Made by a program: the position numbers and the translations under genes
In this document: in pieces, positions 56,352 through 64,000 of the stretch
Layout: each line of letters begins with the position of its first letter
Position numbering within the stretch: the stretch's first letter is position 1
Notes under the pieces: model-generated
What the model saw: only the letters and a program-made list of their open reading frames with translations
The model's database searches: none
Told to the model about the DNA's origin: nothing
Origin: Elysia crispata
Taxonomy: Eukaryota > Mollusca > Gastropoda > Plakobranchidae
Direction of reading: 5' to 3'
NCBI GenBank assembly: GCA_033675545.1
Contig: JAWDGP010002489.1
Location: 979,501 to 1,043,500, forward strand
Length of the DNA stretch: 64,000 nt

Positions 56352-56414
<63 letters not shown>
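56352..56414. repeat. (TA)n microsatellite
   Basis: About 30 TA units. Confidence 0.96.
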
Positions 56415-56415
<1 letters not shown>

Positions 56416-56883
56416 CTTTGGTTATAATGTAGATACCTAAAACTGCAAGTTTACATAAAAAAAAATGTGAATTATCTTGGAAGCAATTTTTGATAAATTT
56501 GAATTAGCCAAACAGATCTACTGGTACTAAGACAGATGTCCTAGCCTTTGAGTTTGAACTCCATTCGCCAGTTCAACTTAAAGTGACACGTACCTGTCCT
56601 CCCATCCCTGTAGCCCAGTCTAACTTTGCATCTGGTGCAAATTGTATGTTAGGGTCTGCCAAGTCAGAGATCTACCTGTCGCTTAGGCTTCTAAAGGACC
56701 AATTGTACTACGTACAAATTCTCCCTATTGCACCTTTGCTTTTCTAAAATTTTGCAAGTCATTAATTTGTACTGATGATATTAAAACCCTTGTAAAACCA
56801 CCTCTTGCCCTGAAATCAGACAGTACGTGAGAGAAAAAAACAGCTTGCGAGTATTATATCAGGAGGAATACCTCCATATTGAT

Positions 56884-56963
56884 GGTCATGTCGCCGTATT
56901 ACTCAGTAGGTCTACAGAGCGCTGGACCTAGCATTTTAGGGAAGTTTGAGTTCAATCACTTGT
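56884..56963 (+). repeat. tRNA-derived sequence, probable SINE head
   Basis: Resembles a tRNA with A-box-like TTACTCAGTAGG (56899-56910), an anticodon-arm-like GAGCGCTGGACCTAGCATTTTAGG and B-box-like GAGTTCAATCA (56948-56958), with normal A-to-B spacing. The acceptor stem does not close, so it is not a functional tRNA gene. A tRNA-derived SINE is the best reading. Its body may extend to about 57060; the 3' end was not identified. Confidence 0.5.
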
Positions 56964-57064
56964 GGGTCAGCTGGTGGTGGTATGACTATCAGCAGTTGAA
57001 CTTTTTACCTGATGGACAACCCTGCCTCAGTATAATTAAAATTATTCAGAACAACTTCAAGTGA

Positions 57065-58173
57065 TCATTCTCTCTTGATCAACTTTATCCTTAGACAAGA
57101 CTTATACTGTTAAGGCTTATTAATGCTTGGGACTAAAAGAAGATAGAAGTAGCGAGGAATAGCATTATTAGTAAAAGAAGTAGGAAGAACTGGAAAAAGA
57201 AGGAAGCAATATGAGCAAGAGTAAGAAAGAGTAGAAGTGTAGAAGGGAGACATCTGAGGAAGTGGAAGGGTGGCGAGGCAAAAGCAGGGAAAGGAAGAGA
57301 TTGTGGCATGAACAAAAGAAAGTAGGAATAGAACATCAGCTGAGGGAAGATAATGATTGACTTATAATGGAGAGGGAGTAGAAGGGTAGTATTAGTGCTA
57401 AAACAGGAGGGATAAAAGTGGGCGAAGGGTGGGACAAGGATAAGGTGGGGAAGATGTTTCTATTATTGTTCTAAAAGAATTGTCGAGGGAAAGAAAAGAT
57501 GTTTAGAAAATGGCTTTGATTAAATTTCCCATTGGAGTAAAGGATCTTGATTTGTGGCTGTGCTAATCCCAACTGGCATTAAAATGAAATAAATTTAGAT
57601 CTTTATTAATTGTACATAATATGCAATGGTGGTTGTGAATAAGCATATTATAATATAAACCGGTTGGGAATAGACACTGCGTTAGAAGATGGAAAGTGCT
57701 TTGATTTTTACAAAAATTGAAACAAAGAACGATCAATTTTAATTGTTTTTTTCTGTTGGTTTTATGTATGCATATAAACCTCTGATTTTAACTTATTCTG
57801 ATAGATAAGTAAAGTAAATTAAGTGTGTGTTTATTGAATGTGATTGCTGCCCTTCAATGGTCAAATACAGCTTCCTCAAATTTATCAAAATTACCTCAAC
57901 AATTGGAAGAATCCCTGCTTAACTGTGCTACTTTGGATGTTACTCAGCACTGAGCTAGACGTCAGTTTTTAGTTTAATTATCCAACCTTTCCTAAGTGAG
58001 TTTCTGTTTAAAGCACTGGTTTAATAATTAAAAAAAAACCAAAAAACTCATTGAGTCATTAGTGTCAATGAGGAAAGAATAATTTTCTATTTTAAGTGAT
58101 TAATATTTTCTTGGCGAAAAGACTTTAATTATTTTTACATGTATTACTTTTCTGTTTCCGGTTGTATTCACAG
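57065..58173. other. Upstream region of DJ-1 copy 2
   Basis: 57120-57480 is purine-rich, the rest AT-rich. It should contain the promoter of copy 2 if that is transcribed, but nothing definite was seen. Confidence 0.4.
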
Positions 58174-58220
58174 CAAATCAAAACTACTGTCGTCTGTTTC
58201 ACAAATCTATAAAAACAAAC
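58174..58220 (+). other. DJ-1 copy 2 5' UTR segment
   Basis: 47 nt after acceptor GTATTCACAG, closely similar to 51099-51151 of copy 1. Confidence 0.65.
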
Positions 58221-58304
58221 ATGCCATCTGCACTTGTTTTCTTGGCTGAGGGCGCTGAGGAGATGGAGACAGTGATCAGTGTGGATGTCTTGCGCAGGGC
58301 TGGG
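58221..58304 (+). CDS. DJ-1 copy 2, first coding exon
   Basis: 84 nt, the same length and phase as copy 1. The GAEEMET segment is as in human, including the E18 equivalent. Donor GCTGGG|GTATGT. Confidence 0.9.
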
Positions 58305-60230
58305 GTATGTTGTTGTGAGTTTTGCCAGGGCTACACAAATATTTTCAGTCCAAGCTGCAGTTTCTACATGGTCTGTCTCCTTCTGCATTTTTTTTTTCTT
58401 TTTTTAATGTTTATTGTTCATCTGAAAACTAGTCCCTATGAGTCAGACTTGCAAAACTGTACTGTATGATAATCAGGGTCCCACTTAGTCTTGAAATCAG
58501 GAAGAAGTCTTGAACTTTGTTATTTGATCAATATTGTGAAAATGGGGTATTGAATATTAAAATGGTTGGGAGATAAAGAAATATGGTAGAGAAATCTTTC
58601 TAGGATAACCTTACCAGACTATAATTTTTTTGTCACTCGCTAAAATTTTTCCTTCATTTGCCATTTGTGTTCACTCTTACCAATAACCTCAAGGGGGCAG
58701 AAACTATTTCACGATGAAGGAAATTTGTGCATGGCACCGTTACTGGGCAAAGAATTGCGCAAGAGTTTGATGGTTTGTTTACAGTAGGCGTTTTGCCTTT
58801 GAGCTTTCTCCTTTAAATTTTTCTAGCAAAATCACAATGTGATGGCAAAGGTTTGTTCAGTTTTATTAACAAAAGTAGACCAGATGACACTCCAAGTGCT
58901 TCCACATCTACTACTTCATGAGGGTACTGTCATCTCACTATAGTATTGATTGTGAACAGTTAGGAGAAGGAGAGAGTGACACTTTTTCATGCATTTTCAG
59001 TTAGATATTAATGTTGTACAAATTATATAGCTACAAAGATAAAACAAGTCCCCTGTCCAATGCTTACTAAGGTAAAGGTGAGCCATCACTCTTAAGATTA
59101 TACAGGGAGTATGATAAACTATTATTATTAGTTCTGGCATAAGTTATAAGGTCTTGAGATTTTTTGGGCAGTTTCTAATTGTATACTGCGATCAGGTTTT
59201 TTTTTCTTCTTTTCCTTTAATAGAACTATATAAATAGTTGATTATCAACAGTTCAAATATTCTCTCTTTATAGTCTTACAAGCTTAAAAACTCCGTTCTA
59301 CAAACTGGAACCTGGTGTCAATTTGCCGAGGCTGGGGTGCGTGTGCATTTAAAGGGGCTTATAAATGGTCTTAATATCTCTCCTTTCACTTACATGATCC
59401 AGGTAAAATTACATGCTTCCGCCTATCCATTTTTTTACCTAGAATCTAAATACAGTATCTCAATAATCCTATTCCAAACACAGTTTAGATGTAGAACTTA
59501 ATCCCTTTTGGAATAAAGGAAATCGACTTAATATTCTATTCTCTCCCAATCTGTTTTTTTAGATCCTTTTAAAGCCTTAATAAGTAAGAAAGCTGTGAAT
59601 TTTCACGCTAAGTGCATAAAAGTGCACTGCCATGCGGGACTTCTTAGCCACAAAGTTATTTAAATCTAGATCTACACATAAAGTTGATAAAGATTTCCGT
59701 TGTTAAAGAATGAAAAAATGGCGCGCTGAAATTGTGATTGTAAATTAGCTTAATTGGTGAAAAAATAGGCATTTTGGGGAAATCGAGGAAAGCAGTTTGG
59801 GTTGATTTTTTTTATTGATTAGAATCTAGCCACATGAATGCCGTAGACACCTATAAAATTTCAAAGGTGTGGGTTGGGTAATAACGGAGGAGTTCGCATT
59901 CAAAACCTCCCAAGTCCACTTTTATATAAATAGATGCTTTGAGATGCGAATATATATACATATATATAAGCCTCCTTCTCCTTCCGTCATGTTTGCTCAT
60001 TACTGCGATTTTATGACTAATGTATTATTGCCTTAGAGTCTTAATGATGTAAAAACTTTTAATTTTGAAGGACATTTGAAAGTACATTATTGTATTATTT
60101 TTACTACGTTGACAGAGAGAATAATCCAATATCTTTTCTCAGAATTCCAGCTATTCTATGTAATTTTCATCAGTTAAAAGCGAACAAGTATATCTTTCTT
60201 GATATCAATTTTTTAATTGTACGCAACATT

Positions 60231-60300
<70 letters not shown>

Positions 60301-60358
60301 CCTCTCTCTCTCTCTCTGTGTCTGTCTGTCTGTCTCTCTGTCTCTCTCTCTCTCTTGG
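60231..60358. repeat. (CT)n/(GTCT)n microsatellite
   Basis: CT run to about 60316, then TGTC units. It lies 130 bp before exon 2 of DJ-1 copy 2, the same place as the repeat in copy 1. Confidence 0.97.
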
Positions 60359-60485
60359 GCTTCTATCTTTTTTTCCTCCACCCTCTCTCTTTCCATCTCT
60401 ACTCTCTCTCTTGTTCTTTAGTATGCACAAGTATTGATATTGATAAGAAAATTTTTCTCCTGTTTTTTTCCTTCTCATATACCAG

Positions 60486-60647
60486 ATTGATGTTACTCTG
60501 GCCGGTCTTAAAGGGACCGAGCCTGTTCTGTGTAGCAGATATGTTAAACTTGTGCCTGACAAATCCTTGGCTGAGGCCCTCAAAGCTAAACCATATGATA
60601 TTTTGGTTTGTCCTGGTGGTGCCAAAGGAGCTCAAAATTTGAGTGAA
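60486..60647 (+). CDS. DJ-1 copy 2, exon 2
   Basis: 162 nt, acceptor ATATACCAG|ATT and donor AGTGAA|GTAAGA. 54 codons, most residues shared with copy 1; the C46 equivalent is kept and the C53 equivalent is valine. Confidence 0.92.
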
Positions 60648-61945
60648 GTAAGAATTGTAGCATCATTTGATGTCAGGCATCGTCACTTTTGAGGCCCAAC
60701 ATTAGAAGCAGTTGATGTAAATTGTGTATGTTGTTTCCAGACATTTATCTCGATCACTTATTAGTTTCTTTGTAAAATTTTATAACATCATAGTTAGGTC
60801 AAATAAATCCTATCGAAGAAGTACATATTACTTTCAAGGGATTTAAGAAGTTAGTTTGCTAGGTTCAGCATCCTCATAAAGAAGGTCAATTTTCACCCTA
60901 GCTTGAACTTTATTCATTTAATTGAATATTTAATTACTTCTTTTGGCTTTTCTTTCACTCAAAGTATAAGATAACTTTTATTTTAAATGGTAAAGTTTCA
61001 TTTAAAAAATGATATTGCTTCGTTTTGTTAAAAAGTATCGGATTGCAAAATTTTTATTAATCTCTTCTCATTTTGACTGTGTTAAAAAAATGTATCCTTT
61101 CTTTTTATTGTGAAAACGTTTGCCTTTAATCTACTTGTGAAAAGAAAATAGATATCTTTACAAGCAGAAAAAAAACATTATGAAGCTCTTCGATTTTTAC
61201 AGTAAACTTATTTTTCAATATTTATAATTTAGTGACATCCCAAACTTTGTGGTCATATCTTAGTCACTTTTCAAAAAAATTTTTTTTAAGACTCATCAAA
61301 ATTATCATCTTTCTTTTTTTTTTTTAAATTAATTCATGTAGCTTTTGAACTTTGATAGTGAAGTACTTTTTTCTTCTAAATTTCATATGTTTTTTTCCCT
61401 TTTAATTTAGGCATTTCTGATCCTTGCATGCTCATGTCAGCAAGGGCATGATGTAAAGAGATAAAGTGATGTGTAATTCTATAAAATAAAATAAAAATGA
61501 GAAGGGCAGCAGAAGAAGACAATAAAAAAAGGATAGATGGTTTGACATTCTTAGAGTGGTTCAATACAAAGAGAATAGTGTGAATGAGAAACATTGAAAG
61601 CAGTCAGTGACTAAGAAGTTCAGAAGGAATTGATCATCAAAACTGTACATGTATCATTGCACTTGATGATCATGAGAGTGAGATGCTTAATACTGTTATA
61701 TACACGCGATAAGTTATGGCCACTGATGAGGCTCTAAGTAATAATGGGCTTGCTGCTTGCCATTCTGGCTTCTTTTTGTTGCATTTTTGTCTAAGTTATC
61801 TACTCTTCAATTGAAAGGTGTAGTATTTCAAAGGCATCAGTTGCAGATTTTTTACTCATGACTTTTTCATAACTCTAATTCATGTACTAATTTTTTTCCC
61901 ACAAATACATATTAATTTTGGAGTAAAGTCAAAACTATTTAACAG

Positions 61946-61987
61946 TCCTCAGTGGTGGGCGAAGCCTTGTGGCTGCAGTTTGTGCTG
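61946..61987 (+). pseudogene. DJ-1 copy 2, exon 3 with 28-nt deletion
   Basis: 42 nt between acceptor ATTTAACAG and donor GCTG|GTAAGT, both intact and matching copy 1. The deletion removes the codons between EAL and AAVCA and shifts the frame. Confidence 0.85.
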
Positions 61988-62655
61988 GTAAGTTATTTTT
62001 TTCTCTAAGGTCTTAAGATATATCTTGCTGACAACGTTGTTTAGTGCCTTTCAATGAAAAACAATTACATTATATGTAAATCTTTGTTATCATGGAATGC
62101 TTTTAAGCAGACCACGAGTTTTTGTCATAAAATGAAAGGTAATAAAGATTGAGTTCCTTAACTCTTAAAATGCAGAGTTTTGAGAGGGATTTCGGGAAAT
62201 TAATTTTTGCCCAAAATACTCCTTTTCATTTTCTCAACAATTTTTACTTGTACTTTTAGGAAATAAGATTATGATGGGTGAATACTTGGCCCTGGCCCAA
62301 TGGATTTTTTCTTTTCTTTAACTGTTTCTCATTTTTTGTTTTTATCATTGAAGCATTTGGATCTAAGGTTTTTTGCTTCATAGATTTATCTTTGATCAGT
62401 TGTTTGATAATGTTCTTTGTGGCTTTTTCTTTATATCTTACATAACATGCATTTTATAGGTTTATTGTCATATATTTTGAATATTAAGACTTTTTAAATG
62501 AAATGAGTCTTAAATAACATCATATTTTTACATGGAATTGTATTTTTCAAATCTGTTTTGATGTAAACTGAAAAGAAAAAAAAAATTCTTCCAGTATGCT
62601 TCATACATTTCACAAATTTTGAATTTCACATGTATACCTTTTGCTCTGTCATCAG

Positions 62656-62736
62656 CTCCAACAGCCTTGCTGGCTCATGGTGTCGCTAAAGGGAAAAAAC
62701 TGACGTCTCACCCAGGAGTGGCAGAAAAGCTTAAAG
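62656..62736 (+). CDS. DJ-1 copy 2, exon 4 equivalent
   Basis: 81 nt, acceptor GTCATCAG|CT and donor CTTAAAG|GTAGTG. In the ancestral frame it codes PTALLAHGVAKGKKLTSHP…, but the frame arriving from exon 3 hits TGA. Confidence 0.88.
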
Positions 62737-63405
62737 GTAGTGTGAAGAAAAAAAATTGAATATTATATTCTTGAATGCGTATATACATACTGCTTTGTTA
62801 AAATATACTGTCACAGAAATTTCCTTCTTTTCCTTTCTTAAAAGCTAATTGTCTTTGTAAATTTTTGTCTAAAGGCAAATGAAAAGTTTTGGAAGAATCT
62901 CAATATTTGTTTGTTAAATATGCTTGAAGATATTGGTTTGATATTTTATTAAAAGTTTTCTGTGCATCTCATTTAGTTTTATCTTTGTATTGTCAGAACA
63001 AATGGACTAAAAGTAAAATGTGCAGATGGTTAGTTAAAAAGGCATTGAAATAATTGTTATGATACCTGTATATGAAGGATACTTGTCAAAAAGATGAAAA
63101 TTGCACAAAGTAGCAATTTTAATTGATCATACTTTTTATTGATTTTTTAAAAATGCATTTTAAACACTGCACTCTGGTCCAGATGATTCTGTTTATAAAC
63201 AAAGAAATATAGAAAGGGAAGACTTTCAGTAAACAAGTGTCATTCTCTTAAAGATGGACTAGTAAAAATAAAATATACAGCCTTCAAACTGATTTGAATT
63301 ATTTGTGAATTTTTTATGAACCAATGAATACTCCTCTTTCTCTTTCTTAAAGACAAAAAGGTTACAGCTCTTTGCTGCCAAAGCTGAATACAAAACTGTT
63401 TATAC

Positions 63406-63408
<3 letters not shown>

Positions 63409-63486
<78 letters not shown>
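63409..63486. repeat. (TA)n microsatellite
   Basis: About 37 TA units. Confidence 0.97.
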
Positions 63487-63488
<2 letters not shown>

Positions 63489-63490
63489 TG

Positions 63491-63561
63491 TAGTCATTTT
63501 ATTTGTTTTGAATGAAGACACTTTGATTTTTAGGAATTTCCTTCCATTTGGGGTGTATACA

Positions 63562-63613
<52 letters not shown>

Positions 63614-63647
63614 AAGTGTCTTCATTCTAAACAAATAAAATGACTTA
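63491..63647. repeat. Inverted duplication with (TA)n loop
   Basis: Arms 63491-63527 and 63610-63647 are near-perfect reverse complements (TCATTTTATTTGTTT…GAATGAAGACACTTTGA). The loop contains the second (TA)n at about 63562-63611. Confidence 0.9.
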
Positions 63648-64000
63648 ATTCATTTAAGATAAGAACAACATCTTGCTGAAGGAACACCAACAGCAGCAAT
63701 AAATCTCCTGATTTTACTGCTTTTTTATTTTAAAAATAAGAAGGAAAGGCGAGCTGTGGAAGTATGTGCAATTTTAGTATTAAAGAAGGAGTTTAAACAC
63801 TGTAGACCTTTTAAACATTATTAAATTTAATTGAAATGATATGTATATCTTTGCCGCTTTGGTTTTTGGCAAAATTCATGTTAAACACAGGTTATCAGTT
63901 AACAGCATAAATTTTCTCGAACTTCTTGAACATACAACTGCAGAAATTTGTTATTTTTTATCTTTGAATGTTGCACATATCTAACACTGCCATATTCTCA

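Larger units (their letters stand above)
58221..62736 (+). pseudogene. DJ-1 copy 2, frameshifted by a 28-nt deletion in exon 3
   Basis: Head-to-head paralogue of the intact DJ-1 gene. Four exon equivalents are in the window: 58221-58304, 60486-60647, 61946-61987 and 62656-62736; the fifth is beyond the right edge. Exons 1, 2 and 4 keep the lengths and phases of copy 1 and are open (MPSALVFLAEGAEEMET…, IDVTLAGLKG…CPGGAKGAQ, PTALLAHGVAKG). Exon 3 is 42 nt instead of 70: after GGCGAAGCCTT it jumps to GTGGCTGCAGTTTGTGCTG, losing 28 nt. Reading on from exon 2 puts the AAVCA cysteine out of frame and meets a TGA in exon 4, predicting about 111 aa without the nucleophile or catalytic His. No alternative acceptor near 61946 restores frame. 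It could also be an assembly error or a recent allele, since the other exons look well preserved. Confidence 0.8.
62737..64000 (+). other. DJ-1 copy 2 intron 4 (partial), with palindrome and (TA)n
   Basis: No exon 5 was found before the window edge; intron 4 of copy 1 is 1269 nt, so the exon is expected just outside. Homology blocks with copy 1 occur at 63358-63376 and 63615-63653. Confidence 0.7.

Noticed and set aside
61946-61987. Alternative splice acceptors rescuing DJ-1 copy 2
   Set aside because: Each AG within about 30 nt up- or downstream was tested by phase and none brings AAVCA into frame.

Overview
The window is animal nuclear DNA. Protein-coding sequence is carried in short exons with GT-AG introns, there is no operon structure, base composition is AT-rich, and the region is saturated with (GA/CT)n, (TA)n, (AAT)n and (GAA)n microsatellites. 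Gene content (a SHIPPO-repeat axonemal protein, a death-effector-domain protein with an invertebrate-style partner domain, two DJ-1 genes), a mariner transposon and non-LTR retrotransposon debris fit a lophotrochozoan, most likely a mollusc and perhaps a gastropod. That placement is inference; nothing in the sequence names the species.

Layout. 0.5-2.9 kb: a phase-consistent but unrecognised set of candidate exons (+), possibly the 3' end of a gene that starts outside the window. 3.44-4.79 kb: a nearly full-length mariner element with 30-bp perfect terminal inverted repeats, TA target duplication and a 351-aa DD34D transposase. 6.76-15.76 kb: a five-exon SHIPPO/CIMAP (ODF3-like) sperm-tail/ciliary protein gene (-), 225 aa, with a 422-bp mobile element in an intron and a 108-unit GAA run just upstream. 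16-32.5 kb: no gene recognised; microsatellites and one candidate 5' UTR exon. 32.5-39.8 kb: a six-exon death-effector-domain gene (-), 355 aa, whose first intron holds about 1.9 kb of GAA/GAG/GAC repeats that have themselves been tandemly duplicated. 44.8-51.1 kb: a complete five-exon DJ-1/PARK7 gene (-), 185 aa, with intact Glu-Cys-His active site. 58.2-64 kb: a second DJ-1 copy (+), head-to-head with the first, in which a 28-nt deletion in exon 3 throws the catalytic cysteine out of frame; its last exon lies beyond the window.

The genes are independent transcription units. The strongest biological story is the inverted DJ-1 pair: exon sizes, phases, 5' UTR and parts of introns remain alignable, so this is a fairly recent segmental inverted duplication with one copy apparently decaying. 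The DED gene is a likely apoptosis or innate-immunity adaptor of a type poorly described outside invertebrates. All multi-exon models were built by hand from splice-site and phase matching and were not checked against transcripts or databases.
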